Source: Ciceribacter sichuanensis (lineage in GTDB: Bacteria; Pseudomonadota; Alphaproteobacteria; Rhizobiales; Rhizobiaceae). From it: a stretch of DNA of 64,000 bases. Of the stretch, positions 45,639-54,706 are shown one piece after another. A program made the position numbers and the translations under genes. The notes below the pieces were generated by a model. That model was not told the DNA's origin and searched no databases. It saw only the letters and a list, made by a program, of their open reading frames with translations. Each line of letters starts with the position of its first letter. The stretch's first letter is position 1. The stretch covers positions 248,001 through 312,000 of the forward strand of contig NZ_JAMXLX010000004.1 in assembly GCF_024055605.1 (NCBI RefSeq), read 5' to 3'.

Positions 45639-46220
45639 ATGGATCGAGCAATCCCCTTCTACGATGAAAATGCCGAGACCTATGCCGGTCGGTCGCGAAC
45701 GCTTGCGGTCGACCGTATCGAGGCCTTCGCTGGGCGGGTCATGGCAGGCGGCGCTGTCCTTGAGCTCGGCTGCGGAGCTGGCGAGGATAGCGAGTGGCTG
45801 ACCGCAAAAGGTTTCGTCGTTACGCCGACGGACGGTTCGTCTGGCATGGCCGCAGAAGCGGAAAAGCGGCTCGGCCGTCCCGTTCGCGTGATGCGTTTCG
45901 ATGAGCTTGCCGAGGAGAATGTCTACGACGGTGTCTGGGCAAGCGCCTGCCTGCTGCATGTACCCCGGGCCGATCTTTCCGATGTGCTGGCGCGCATTCG
46001 TCGCGCGCTAAGGCCGGGCGGGATTTTCTATGCGAGTTACAAGGCAGGCGACGCGGAAGGTTCCGACCGTTTCGGTCGATACTACAACCGACCTTCGTCC
46101 GACTGGCTTTCCGCGACCTATCGCACTGCCGGTTGGCAGGAGCTTTCGATCGAGCATGCTAAGGGTGGCGGTTATGACGGCGAGCCGACCGAATGGCTTC
46201 ATGTGACCGCGACAGCGTGA
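45639..46220 (+). CDS. Class I SAM-dependent methyltransferase
   Basis: 193 aa from the ATG at 45639. SAM motif VLELGCGAGEDSEWLTAKG (roughly residues 38-56), VTPTDGSSGMAAEAEKR, then VWASACLLHVPRADLSDVLARIRRALRPGG. Typical of small-molecule methyltransferases of the UbiE/Methyltransf_11 type; substrate unknown. Its 3' end overlaps the convergent LysR gene by 22 bp. Confidence 0.85.
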   Translation: MDRAIPFYDENAETYAGRSRTLAVDRIEAFAGRVMAGGAVLELGCGAGEDSEWLTAKGFVVTPTDGSSGMAAEAEKRLGRPVRVMRFDELAEENVYDGVWASACLLHVPRADLSDVLARIRRALRPGGIFYASYKAGDAEGSDRFGRYYNRPSSDWLSATYRTAGWQELSIEHAKGGGYDGEPTEWLHVTATA

Positions 46221-47131
46221 GAGCCTGTTTCGGCGGGATCCTCCGCCTTCCTGCTTTCTTCGACCAGCCATTGCCGGACGGTTGCGACGGCTGATCGCTC
46301 AAGTGCCAGCGACGGATAGACGAGATAATAGGCGAAACGGCTGCGGATGGCGGTGCTGAAGGGGCTGACGAGCCGCCCTTGTTTCAGATCATGTTCGACA
46401 AAACCCCGCCGCAGCAGGGCAAGGCCGAGGCCGGCCCGCGCCGCTTCCAGCGCACCGTTGCTGTCGGGAGCGATCACCGGCCCCTTGCGCCAGTCGATAT
46501 CCGTCGCACCGGCGGCTTCGAGCCACAGCCGCCAATCGTTGCGATCGACATCATGGATCAGCATCTGCGCCCTCAATCGTGATGGCGCGGGGTCCGGGCC
46601 GAGAGTGGCGGCAAGTGTCGGCGAGCAGACCGCAATCAGGCCGTCGGCGATCAGCCTTTCGCTCGCAAGTCCCGGATAGGCGCCGAGCCCGTGCCGCACG
46701 GCGAGATCGACGCCGTCCTTCTGGAAATCGACGAGCCTTCCCGTCGTGCCGATCCGAAGATCGATATCCGGAAACGCCGTCTGGAATTCCTCCAGGCGCG
46801 GCATCAGCCATTGGATCGCAAAACCCGTGGTGCAGCTCAACGTCACGACGTCAGGCTGAAGCCTCCGTCTGATTGCGCCAGTTGCCTCGCGCATCAGCCG
46901 GAAGGCGATCCTGAGCGTCGAGAAGTAATCGGCACCAGCCTCAGTCAGCGAAAGCCGTCGCGGATGCCGTTCAAAAAGCGCAAGGCCGAGCGTCGTTTCC
47001 AGCTCCCGCACCTGCAGGCTGACAGCGCCCGGTGTCACATGCAGCTCTTCCGCGGCAAGTGTCATGCTCAGATGCCGCGCCGTGGCTTCGAACGCGCGAA
47101 GGCCGGAAAGGGAAGGGAGCGTTTCGTTCAT
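46199..47131 (-). CDS. LysR family regulator, GcvA type
   Basis: 310 aa. N-terminal winged helix: LPSLSGLRAFEATARHLSMTLAAEELHVTPGAVSLQVRELETTLGLALFERHPRRLSLTEAG, followed by a GcvA-like effector domain (WLMPRLEEFQTAFPDIDLRI, VDLAVRHGLG). Divergent from a DMT transporter, its probable target. Confidence 0.9.
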   Translation of the reverse strand: MNETLPSLSGLRAFEATARHLSMTLAAEELHVTPGAVSLQVRELETTLGLALFERHPRRLSLTEAGADYFSTLRIAFRLMREATGAIRRRLQPDVVTLSCTTGFAIQWLMPRLEEFQTAFPDIDLRIGTTGRLVDFQKDGVDLAVRHGLGAYPGLASERLIADGLIAVCSPTLAATLGPDPAPSRLRAQMLIHDVDRNDWRLWLEAAGATDIDWRKGPVIAPDSNGALEAARAGLGLALLRRGFVEHDLKQGRLVSPFSTAIRSRFAYYLVYPSLALERSAVATVRQWLVEESRKAEDPAETGSHAVAVT

Positions 47132-47324
47132 GATTTAGAAAAACTCGCTCATAGGTCGAGATCGTCTCGTTTGTCATCGGTATAGGCAAGAAATAACAGA
47201 TCTATACAGGCCACGTAATGGTCGTTCGAAAAGTTATTACGATTATAAATCGATGTCTTGAAGACTGAAAGGTCACGGAAGAGTTTCGCCCTGACTCGGT
47301 CTTCGGTCTTGAGGGAGGTGCGGA

Positions 47325-48242
47325 ATGGCGCAGAAGGAAATGGCGAAAAGCGAATGGCTGATGCTTGGGGCGCTGTCGCTGCTGTGGGGCGGTTCCTTCC
47401 TCTTCAATGGTATTCTGGTGAAGGCTTGGCCCCCTGTCACCATCGTCACCGCGCGTGTCGGTCTCGCCGCGATCGCTCTCTGGATCATCGTGCGCCTTGC
47501 CGGCCTCGCTATACCAAGAAGCCGGGAAGCCTGGCTCGCCTTTCTCGGCATGGGCATCCTCAACAATGTCATCCCCTTCACCCTGATCGTCTGGGGCCAG
47601 ACCCATATCGCCAGCGGCCTTGCGGCGATCCTCAACGCCACGACACCGCTGTTTGGCGTTCTGGTGGCGCACGCCCTGACGCCCGACGAGAAGCTGACGG
47701 CCAACAAGGTCGCCGGTCTGCTGATCGGCATTGGTGGTGTCGCGGTGATGATGGGGCCGTCCGTGCTGGGGCATGTCGGCAATGACGTCTGGGGCGAGCT
47801 TGCGGTTCTCGGCGCAGCCTTGAGCTATGCCTTCGCAGGCGTGTTCGGCCGCAGGTTCAAGCGCATGGGCATGCCGCCACTGTTGCCGGCGGCGGGGCAG
47901 GTGACGATGTCGGCGTTCCTGCTGCTGCCCGTCGCCCTCATCGTCGACAGGCCATTCAGTCTGCCTGCCCCCGGTGCCGAAGCCATCGCCGCCCTGCTCG
48001 GGCTTGCGCTTCTGTCTACGGCCTTTGCGTATGTTCTGTTCTTCCGCATTCTCGCAACGGCCGGCGTGACGAACCTGATGCTAGTGACGATCCTGATCCC
48101 GCCAAGCGCCGTGGTGTTAAGCGCTCTCGTGCTGGGCGAACAGCTCGAGCTTCGCCATGGTCTCGGCATGGTGCTGATCGCGCTGGGGCTGGTGTCGATC
48201 GACGGACGTCTCTGGCGTCGTTTCATCGCCCGCGGAGCCTGA
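47325..48242 (+). CDS. DMT superfamily transporter (EamA family)
   Basis: 305 aa, ten membrane segments in two EamA repeats: LLWGGSFLFNGILVKAWPPV, NNVIPFTLIVWGQTHIASGLAAILNATTPLFGVLVAHAL, and ILIPPSAVVLSALVLGEQLE. Exporter of unknown compound. Divergent from the GcvA-type LysR gene. Related to but distinct from the transporter at 26206-27120. Confidence 0.88.
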   Translation: MAQKEMAKSEWLMLGALSLLWGGSFLFNGILVKAWPPVTIVTARVGLAAIALWIIVRLAGLAIPRSREAWLAFLGMGILNNVIPFTLIVWGQTHIASGLAAILNATTPLFGVLVAHALTPDEKLTANKVAGLLIGIGGVAVMMGPSVLGHVGNDVWGELAVLGAALSYAFAGVFGRRFKRMGMPPLLPAAGQVTMSAFLLLPVALIVDRPFSLPAPGAEAIAALLGLALLSTAFAYVLFFRILATAGVTNLMLVTILIPPSAVVLSALVLGEQLELRHGLGMVLIALGLVSIDGRLWRRFIARGA

Positions 48243-48284
48243 GCCACTCGATTGGCGTTGATTGCGATGGTGGTCCGAAACGCT

Positions 48285-49466
48285 TTAGCAGGCGAGATCG
48301 GCCACCACTGCATCCAACACCAGCATGCCGGATGGCGTGCAGCGCAGGCGCGAATTGCCGAGGCGCTCTATGAAACCGTGTTCCAGTAAAAACTGTTCCT
48401 TTTCCGGATCGGGATCGCGGCCGGAAAGCTGCTGCCAGCGTGCAAGGTCAACGCCTTCGCGCAGCCTCAACCCCATCAGCAGCAGTTCGTCGGCCTGTTC
48501 ATCGAGGTCGAGGATCTCCTGATCCACCATGCCGTGACCTCTTTCCTCGACGGCGGCAAGCCAGGCTTCCGGAACGCGTTCAGTAGCGGTGGCGATCTTG
48601 TCGCGCCCGCGCGTCAGGCGCCCATGGGCGCCGGGGCCGATGCCGGCATAGTCGCCATAACGCCAGTAGGTCAGGTTGTGACGGCTTTCCGCGCCCGGCC
48701 GAGCATGGTTGGAAACCTCGTAGGCCGGCAGGCCCTCACGCGCCGTGATTTCCTGTGTGGCTTCATAGAGAACGGCGGATTGCTCTTCATCCAATGTGAT
48801 GAGCTTGCCGGCCTTGTAAAGGCCGTAGAAGGCGGTGCCTTCCTCGATGGTCAACTGGTAGAGCGACAGGTGGTCGACGGCGTAGGAGATAGCCTCGCGC
48901 AACTCCTTTTCCCACGCCTCGACGGTCTGGCCCGGTCGCGCATAGATCAGGTCGAACGACATGCGCGGAAAGATCTCGCGGGCAAGTCGGACTGCCTTCA
49001 GCGCATCCGCAACGTCATGCAGTCGTCCCAGGAACTTCAGATCGGGATCGTTGAGCGCCTGCACCCCGAGCGAGACACGGTTGACGCCCGCTGAGCGGTA
49101 ACCCCGGAACCGCGTCGCCTCCACGCTGGAGGGGTTGGCCTCCATGGTGATCTCGATGCCGTCTGGTACGTGCCAGTGGCGCGCGATGCCGTTCAGTATG
49201 GCATCAACTGTCTCCGGCGCCATCAGGGAAGGCGTGCCGCCGCCGAGGAAGATGCTGGTGACCGTCTTCGGGCCGCTGAGGCGCCGCATTTCCTGCATTT
49301 CACGCAGGAAGGCTGAAACGAAACGCGGTTGGTCGACCGGCTGGTGGCGGACATGGCTGTTGAAATCGCAGTAGGGACATTTGGCCGCGCAGAACGGCCA
49401 ATGCACATAGACGCCAAAGCCCGGTTCACCGGTATCGGGAAGGAGGATCGGCGTCGCTTCGGCCAT
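48285..49466 (-). CDS. hemW: HemW, radical SAM haem chaperone (CPO3-like)
   Basis: 393 aa from ATG 49466; a TTG at 49478 would overlap rdgB by 4 bp but is only 1 nt from its GGAGG. HemW carries haem to target enzymes such as respiratory proteins. The radical-SAM cysteines are in FCAAKCPYCDFNSH (about residues 26, 30, 33), with FLGGGTPSLM and EANPSS after it, and the HemW-specific C-terminal domain. Lacks the extra N-terminal motif of true HemN. Last of a run rph-VOC-rdgB-hemW. Confidence 0.92.
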   Translation of the reverse strand: MAEATPILLPDTGEPGFGVYVHWPFCAAKCPYCDFNSHVRHQPVDQPRFVSAFLREMQEMRRLSGPKTVTSIFLGGGTPSLMAPETVDAILNGIARHWHVPDGIEITMEANPSSVEATRFRGYRSAGVNRVSLGVQALNDPDLKFLGRLHDVADALKAVRLAREIFPRMSFDLIYARPGQTVEAWEKELREAISYAVDHLSLYQLTIEEGTAFYGLYKAGKLITLDEEQSAVLYEATQEITAREGLPAYEVSNHARPGAESRHNLTYWRYGDYAGIGPGAHGRLTRGRDKIATATERVPEAWLAAVEERGHGMVDQEILDLDEQADELLLMGLRLREGVDLARWQQLSGRDPDPEKEQFLLEHGFIERLGNSRLRCTPSGMLVLDAVVADLAC

Positions 49467-49474
49467 CGGCGGGA

Positions 49475-50119
49475 TCAAGCCTCCAGGCAGGTTTCGACGA
49501 AGAGCTTGAAGGCGCGCGCGCGGTGCGACAGCGCTTCCGCATCGCCGGGCTTCCAGCCGTGTTTTTCCTGGGCGGTCATTTCGCCAAAGGTGGTGTCATA
49601 GCCTTCCGGCTGGAACACCGGATCGTAGCCGAAGCCGGCAGTGCCGCGCGGCGGCCAGGCGATCGTGCCTTCGACCTCGCCGCGGAAGAATTCCGTATGT
49701 CCGTCCGGCCAGGCGAGGCAGAGCACGCTGACGAAACGGCCGGTGCGCTGCTCCGGGCTTGCTGCACCGCGTTCGGCAAGCGCCTTTTCGACCTTCTCCA
49801 TCGCCATGGCGAAGTCGCGGCTGCCGTCCTCACGCTCGGCCCAATTGGCCGTATAGACGCCAGGCGCGCCGTCCAGCGCGTCGATCACCAGACCGGAATC
49901 GTCGGAAAGTGCAGGCATGCCGGCGGCCTTGGCCGAGGCCAGCGCCTTGATCGCGGCGTTTTCCTCGAACGTCGTGCCGGTTTCATCCGGTTCCTCGAAC
50001 TTCAGCTCGGCCGCCGACTTGGCGGAAAAGCCGAAGGGACCGATCAGATCGGCGATCTCGGCGATCTTGCCGGCATTGTGACTGGCGACGACGATGGTGC
50101 GGGTGTCGAGCTTGCGCAT
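49475..50119 (-). CDS. rdgB: dITP/XTP pyrophosphatase RdgB
   Basis: 214 aa. Hydrolyses dITP, XTP and related faulty nucleotides. Family marks: [58 protein letters not shown], and [23 protein letters not shown]. 11 bp after the VOC gene. Confidence 0.95.
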   Translation of the reverse strand: MRKLDTRTIVVASHNAGKIAEIADLIGPFGFSAKSAAELKFEEPDETGTTFEENAAIKALASAKAAGMPALSDDSGLVIDALDGAPGVYTANWAEREDGSRDFAMAMEKVEKALAERGAASPEQRTGRFVSVLCLAWPDGHTEFFRGEVEGTIAWPPRGTAGFGYDPVFQPEGYDTTFGEMTAQEKHGWKPGDAEALSHRARAFKLFVETCLEA

Positions 50120-50130
50120 TTACAAAAATC

Positions 50131-50547
50131 CTATTCGATATCCCAGAGCCGAGGTTCGGCGCATTCGAGACTGTTGCCCGCCGGATCGCGGAAGTAGATC
50201 GAGCGAGCGCCGTTGGGCCAGCGGAAATCCGCTTCGATTGCGATTCCCGCGGTAACAAGGCGATCCGCGATACGGTCGAGGTTTTCGCCCGATACGCGGA
50301 AACAGGCATGTCCCGGACCGCTGGTTCCATGGTTCGGAACCGGCAAGGCTCCCGCGGCGACCGGCTTGATCGTTTCCGCCGGGTTGAAGATCAGCAGGAT
50401 CCCCTTGCCGCAGCGGTAGAAGATGTGACGGTCGCCCTGCCGCTTGATCTTTTCAAGCCCGAGAACATCTCCATAGAAGGCCTCGGCGGCATCGAGGTCG
50501 GATGCATAGAGAGCAGTCTCGAGAATGCCTTCCAGTGCGTCGCTCAC
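50131..50547 (-). CDS. VOC (glyoxalase/dioxygenase fold) family protein
   Basis: 138 aa, one vicinal-oxygen-chelate domain: LETALYASDLDAAEAFYGDVLGLEKI, HGTSGPGHACFRVSGENLDRIADRLV and SIYFRDPAGNSLECAEP. The metal ligands His and Glu are in plausible positions. Substrate unknown. Sits between rph (23 bp) and rdgB (11 bp) in the same operon. Confidence 0.87.
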   Translation of the reverse strand: MSDALEGILETALYASDLDAAEAFYGDVLGLEKIKRQGDRHIFYRCGKGILLIFNPAETIKPVAAGALPVPNHGTSGPGHACFRVSGENLDRIADRLVTAGIAIEADFRWPNGARSIYFRDPAGNSLECAEPRLWDIE

Positions 50548-50570
50548 CCTTCTCTCCGTGGAGGCGACCC

Positions 50571-51287
50571 TTAGAGGATCGCCTGTTTCTGCAGGTTGAC
50601 CAGTTCGCCGATGCCGTTGCGTGCAAGCCGCATCAGCGTCAGGAATTCCTCCTCCGAGAACGGAACGCCCTCGGCGGTTCCCTGAACCTCGACGATGGCA
50701 CCGGTGCCGGTCATGACGAAGTTCGCGTCAGTCTCGGCGGAGGAGTCTTCCAGATAGTCGAGGTCGATGACCGGCTGGTTGGCGAAGATACCACAGGAAA
50801 TGGCGGCGACGTGATCCTTCAGGACCTTCTCCACCTTCACCATGTTGCGGGCTTCCATCCACTTCAGGCAGTCGTAAAGGGCAATCCATGCGCCGGTGAT
50901 CGATGCCGTGCGGGTGCCGCCATCGGCCTGGATCACGTCGCAGTCGATGGTGATCTGACGTTCGCCGAGTGCTTCAAGATCGACGATGGCGCGCAGCGAA
51001 CGGCCGATGAGGCGCTGGATCTCCTGCGTGCGGCCACCCTGCTTGCCGGACGCGGCCTCGCGCTTCATGCGATCACCGGTCGCGCGCGGCAGCATGCCGT
51101 ATTCCGCGGTGACCCAGCCCTTGCCGCTGTTGCGCAGCCACGGCGGCGTCTTGTCTTCAAGGCTCGCCGTGCAGAGCACGTGGGTATCACCGAATTTGAC
51201 GAGGCAGGAGCCTTCCGCATGCTTGGAAAAATTGCGCTCGAACGAGACCTTGCGCATTTGGTCGGTTTTTCTGCCTGATGGCCGCAT
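50571..51287 (-). CDS. rph: Ribonuclease PH
   Basis: 238 aa phosphorolytic exonuclease that trims tRNA 3' ends. Marks: [71 protein letters not shown] and [21 protein letters not shown]. Divergent from hrcA, a very stable alphaproteobacterial arrangement. Confidence 0.96.
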   Translation of the reverse strand: MRPSGRKTDQMRKVSFERNFSKHAEGSCLVKFGDTHVLCTASLEDKTPPWLRNSGKGWVTAEYGMLPRATGDRMKREAASGKQGGRTQEIQRLIGRSLRAIVDLEALGERQITIDCDVIQADGGTRTASITGAWIALYDCLKWMEARNMVKVEKVLKDHVAAISCGIFANQPVIDLDYLEDSSAETDANFVMTGTGAIVEVQGTAEGVPFSEEEFLTLMRLARNGIGELVNLQKQAIL

Positions 51288-51458
51288 TGCGTTCTCCTTG
51301 GATGCCCAAAGGCCTTCTAAGGTCCGCGCTTACGATTTGCAAAGAAAAAGCATGAAAGCCTTGGCATGTCCGGAATTGTCCTATTTTTCCGGTTTGTGAT
51401 TGGGCTTTGAGTGGCTATATTTCGTCCCGATGACAGACACACAGATTTCGCGCGGCTG

Positions 51459-52547
51459 ATGACACCAACGACGACACCGTTCAAGGACGTGACGGCGTCA
51501 CTGGATGATCGCTCCAGGGAGGTCTTCCGACGTATCGTGGAAAGCTATCTGGAATCGGGCGACCCGCTCGGCTCCCGCAACCTGTCACGCCTTCTGCCCA
51601 TGTCGCTTTCGCCTGCGTCGGTCCGCAATGTGATGAGCGACCTGGAAGATCTCGGCCTCATCTATGCGCCGCATGTCAGTGCCGGCCGCCTGCCGACCCA
51701 GCTTGGCCTTCGCTTCTTCGTCGATGCGTTCATGCAGGTCGGCGATCTCTCGGCGGAAGAGCGTGGCAGCATCGAGCGCCAGATCCGTCCGTCCGGTCCG
51801 GACCAGCCGATGGAAAACCTGCTGACGGAAGCAAGCCTGATGCTCTCCGGGCTCTCGCGAGGCGCAGGCCTTGTGATCGCGGCCAAGAGCGATCCCGTTC
51901 TCAAGCATGTCGAGTTCATCCGGCTGGAGCCGACCAAGGCGCTTGCCGTACTGGTCGGTGAGCATAACCAGATCGAAAACCGCATCATTGACCTGCCGGC
52001 GGGCATCACCGCCTCGCAGCTAACCGAAGCGGCGAATTTCCTCAACGCCAATCTCGCCGGTCAGACGCTTGTCGAACTGCGCAACCAGATCGAAAAGCTC
52101 AAGCAGCAGGTGGCGGGCGAACTCGACGTTCTGTCCCAGGATCTCGTGGAACGGGGCCTTGCCGTCTGGTCTGGCGGCAGGGACGAGGAGAAGCCGACGC
52201 GGCTCATCGTGCGCGGGCGGGCAAACCTTCTGGAAGGGTTGGCAGGCACGGATGATATCGACCGCCTGCGGCTTCTCTTCGATGACCTCGAACGCAAGGA
52301 AAGTCTGGTCGAGATCCTCAATCTCGCCGAGAGCGGCTCTGGTGTCCGGATTTTCATCGGCTCCGAAAACAAGCTGTTTTCGCTCTCCGGCTCATCGCTG
52401 ATCGTCGCTCCCTATCGGGATGGAGAAGATCGCATCGTCGGCGCCGTCGGCGTCATCGGGCCGACCCGGCTCAACTATTCCCGCATCGTGCCGATGGTGG
52501 ACTATACCGCGCAGTTGATGGCGCGGCTTTCGCGATCAGGACGCTGA
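51459..52547 (+). CDS. hrcA: Heat-inducible transcription repressor HrcA
   Basis: 362 aa from ATG 51459 (a GTG at 51411 is the alternative; neither has a strong ribosome binding site). Represses groESL-type operons by binding CIRCE elements. N-terminal winged helix: [67 protein letters not shown]-terminal GAF-like domain ends with [25 protein letters not shown]. No CIRCE element was seen in this window, so its targets lie elsewhere. grpE follows. Confidence 0.94.
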   Translation: MTPTTTPFKDVTASLDDRSREVFRRIVESYLESGDPLGSRNLSRLLPMSLSPASVRNVMSDLEDLGLIYAPHVSAGRLPTQLGLRFFVDAFMQVGDLSAEERGSIERQIRPSGPDQPMENLLTEASLMLSGLSRGAGLVIAAKSDPVLKHVEFIRLEPTKALAVLVGEHNQIENRIIDLPAGITASQLTEAANFLNANLAGQTLVELRNQIEKLKQQVAGELDVLSQDLVERGLAVWSGGRDEEKPTRLIVRGRANLLEGLAGTDDIDRLRLLFDDLERKESLVEILNLAESGSGVRIFIGSENKLFSLSGSSLIVAPYRDGEDRIVGAVGVIGPTRLNYSRIVPMVDYTAQLMARLSRSGR

Positions 52548-52594
52548 CTTAACGACGCATGTCGGGCCGATCTCCGGCTTGTTGGACTGCAAGT

Positions 52595-52623
52595 CTTGAT
52601 TTTTCCACGGCAAACCCTGATAT
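52595..52623 (+). promoter_or_regulatory. Candidate heat-shock (RpoH) promoter of grpE
   Basis: CTTGAT (52595-52600), 15-bp spacer, CCTGATAT (52616-52623), near the RpoH pattern CTTGAA ... CCCATAT; 50 bp before grpE. Confidence 0.4.
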
Positions 52624-52673
52624 CGGGCACAAATTCGAAAACAGTTCGAAACGCAAATCACTCGGAGGACGTC

Positions 52674-53279
52674 ATGACCGACGACACCAAGAAGAACGAA
52701 ACCGACACGACGGCAGCCGAAAACCTGGCACCGGAGGCCGCGACTGAAGCGGAGGCCGTGATCGATCCCGTGGAAGCGCTGAAGGCGGAAAATTCCGAGC
52801 TTCGCGACCGCTTCTTGCGCCTTGCTGCCGAAATGGACAACCTGCGCCGCCGCACCGAGCGCGACGTGAAGGATGCGAAGTCCTATGCGGTGACCAGCTT
52901 TGCGCGCGACATGCTTGCCGTTTCCGACAACCTGCGCCGTGCGCTCGACACCATTCCGGAAGAAGCTCGCGCGGCTGCGGATGCCGGGCTTGCAGCCCTC
53001 GTCGAAGGCGTCGAGATGACCGAACGTGGCATGCTTGCGACGCTCGAGCGTCACGGCGTTCGCAAGATCGAGGCCGAAGGCCAGAAGTTCGACCCGAACT
53101 TCCATCAGGCGATGTTCGAAATCCCTAATCCCGAAGTGCCGAACAACACGGTCGTGCAGGTTGTTCAGGCCGGCTATGCGATCGGGGACCGGGTTCTGCG
53201 CCCGGCCATGGTGGGCGTTGCCAAGGGCGGCCCGAAGGCTGACGCGGCAGCCGAGCAGGCGGCCGAAAAGAACGGCTGA
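52674..53279 (+). CDS. grpE: Nucleotide exchange factor GrpE
   Basis: 201 aa from ATG 52674 (CGGAGGACGTC upstream). Releases ADP from DnaK. Acidic disordered N-terminus, long coiled coil over about residues 30-90 ([30 protein letters not shown]), then the beta-domain with [47 protein letters not shown]. Strong terminator after it. Confidence 0.96.
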   Translation: MTDDTKKNETDTTAAENLAPEAATEAEAVIDPVEALKAENSELRDRFLRLAAEMDNLRRRTERDVKDAKSYAVTSFARDMLAVSDNLRRALDTIPEEARAAADAGLAALVEGVEMTERGMLATLERHGVRKIEAEGQKFDPNFHQAMFEIPNPEVPNNTVVQVVQAGYAIGDRVLRPAMVGVAKGGPKADAAAEQAAEKNG

Positions 53280-53302
53280 AAACAAAATTTCCGGATGTCA
53301 TG

Positions 53303-53327
53303 AAAGCGCCCGAAAGGGCGCTTTTTT
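53303..53327 (+). terminator. Rho-independent terminator of grpE
   Basis: Perfect 9-bp stem AAAGCGCCC / GGGCGCTTT, GAAA tetraloop, then seven T in all; lies between converging grpE and ptsN. Confidence 0.95.
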
Positions 53328-53346
53328 TATGCATCAAGATGACAGG

Positions 53347-53811
53347 TCAGGCGGCTGTGGATGCCTGTTCCTCATTGAGGAAAGCGTAGATGGCAGAAGC
53401 CGAATCCGTGGCGCGCAGCTTGGCGACGAGATCCTGGTCTCGGAGAACGCGGGCGATGCGCGAAAGCGCCTTGAGATGGTCGGCACCGGCGCCTTCGGGC
53501 GCCAGCAGCAGAAACACGAGATCGACCGGTTGGTCATCGAGTGCTTCGAAATCGACGGGTGTTTCAAGCCGTGCGAACACGCCTGTGATGGCGGTAATGT
53601 TGTTCAGCTTGCCATGCGGAATGGCGATTCCGTTGCCGACGCCGGTCGATCCCAGACGTTCCCGCTGCAGGATGACGTCGAAAATCTCGCGTTCCGGGAT
53701 GTCGGTGAGCTTGGAGGCTTTGGCCGCAAGTTCCTGAAGCAACTGCTTCTTGGAGTTCACCCTGAGGGCGGGAACGACCGCATCTTGTTGCAGCAAATCT
53801 GCCAAGGCCAT
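53347..53811 (-). CDS. ptsN: PTS IIA-like nitrogen regulatory protein PtsN (EIIANtr)
   Basis: 154 aa from ATG 53811 (AAGGAT upstream). End point of the nitrogen PTS; its phosphorylation state tunes potassium and nitrogen or carbon control. The phospho-accepting His is in GNGIAIPHGKL, followed by VFARLETPVDFEALDDQPVDLVFLLLAPEGAGADHLKALS. Downstream of hpf and rpoN, the classical arrangement. Confidence 0.94.
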   Translation of the reverse strand: MALADLLQQDAVVPALRVNSKKQLLQELAAKASKLTDIPEREIFDVILQRERLGSTGVGNGIAIPHGKLNNITAITGVFARLETPVDFEALDDQPVDLVFLLLAPEGAGADHLKALSRIARVLRDQDLVAKLRATDSASAIYAFLNEEQASTAA

Positions 53812-53847
53812 TTCATAATCCTTCGTGTCGCCGAGACAAGAATGGGA

Positions 53848-53873
53848 CAAGCGGCGGCGTTGGCCGCCGCTTG
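53848..53873 (-). repeat. Strong hairpin between hpf and ptsN
   Basis: Perfect 11-bp arms CAAGCGGCGGC / GCCGCCGCTTG around a 4-nt loop. On the minus strand it is followed by TCCCATTCTTG, so it is an attenuating or stabilising structure rather than a canonical terminator. Confidence 0.75.
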
Positions 53874-53884
53874 CACAGTGCTTA

Positions 53885-54469
53885 TCAGGCTTTGATATTG
53901 GCGGAATCGATCCAGCCGATATTGCCGTCGTTGCGGCGGTAAACGATGTTAAGTTCATCCTTGCCCGGGCTGCGGAACAGCAGAACCGGTTCATCGGTCA
54001 TGTCGAGCGCCATAACGGCGGATGCGACCGTCATCGTGCGAAGCTTCTTGGTGCTCTCTGCCACGATGGTGGGCGCATAGTCCTCCGGCACTTCATCATG
54101 CTCGTCGGACAGGGTGTCCATGACGGTATAGGGCACCTCGATGGCAGATGCGGCCGCACCGACGGGATGGTGATCCTTGAGCTTACGCTTGTATCGGCGC
54201 AGGCGCTTTTCGATGCGGTCTGCGGCGACGTCGAAGGCGATCTGCGGATCATTGGCCGAACCGGTCGCGTGGAGGTTGGCGCCGGCGTCCAGATGAACCG
54301 CGCAATCCGCCACGAACTGCGCTGCAGCCGCAGAGGACTTGGTTACGGTGATCTGGCCGGAATACCCTCCGTCGAAGTACTTCGTGACCGCTTCTCCGAT
54401 CCGCTCTCCGATCCGCTGACGGAAGGAGTCGCCGATTTCCATATGTTTGCCGGATACACGCACACTCAT
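53885..54469 (-). CDS. hpf: Ribosome hibernation-promoting factor, long form
   Basis: 194 aa from ATG 54469 (AAGGGAAA upstream). Long HPF dimerises ribosomes into inactive 100S particles in starvation. N-terminal HPF/RaiA domain: SVRVSGKHMEIGDSFRQRIGERIGEAVTKYFDG; C-terminal dimerisation tail: PVLLFRSPGKDELNIVYRRNDGNIGWID. Between rpoN (240 bp upstream) and ptsN. Confidence 0.93.
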   Translation of the reverse strand: MSVRVSGKHMEIGDSFRQRIGERIGEAVTKYFDGGYSGQITVTKSSAAAAQFVADCAVHLDAGANLHATGSANDPQIAFDVAADRIEKRLRRYKRKLKDHHPVGAAASAIEVPYTVMDTLSDEHDEVPEDYAPTIVAESTKKLRTMTVASAVMALDMTDEPVLLFRSPGKDELNIVYRRNDGNIGWIDSANIKA

Positions 54470-54690
54470 GGAGTTTCCCTTCATACTTATAGTTGGTTTG
54501 CAGGCGTCAGTTTACGCCAAGCGACGCACGCATCCAAGCTCTTCAAGCGGTATTGTCGGTCTCTATCCCGTGTACCGGGCCTCTGTCGGGGATAAGATTG
54601 AGTGATTGTGAACCCGTATCGATCGGGGCGGGCTTCTAGCCGCGCCTCTGGCAAAAGTCAACAGTCTCTTAATGTTGCATCAACTTATAG

Positions 54691-54706
54691 AGGTGTCCAT
54701 ACACCT
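54691..54706 (-). terminator. Short hairpin right after rpoN
   Basis: 6-bp stem AGGTGT / ACACCT with a 4-nt loop touching the rpoN stop; weak, with only a mixed AT tail. Confidence 0.4.

Noticed and set aside
51288-52673. CIRCE element for HrcA near hrcA or grpE
   Set aside because: No TTAGCACTC-N9-GAGTGCTAA-like repeat is present in either upstream region.
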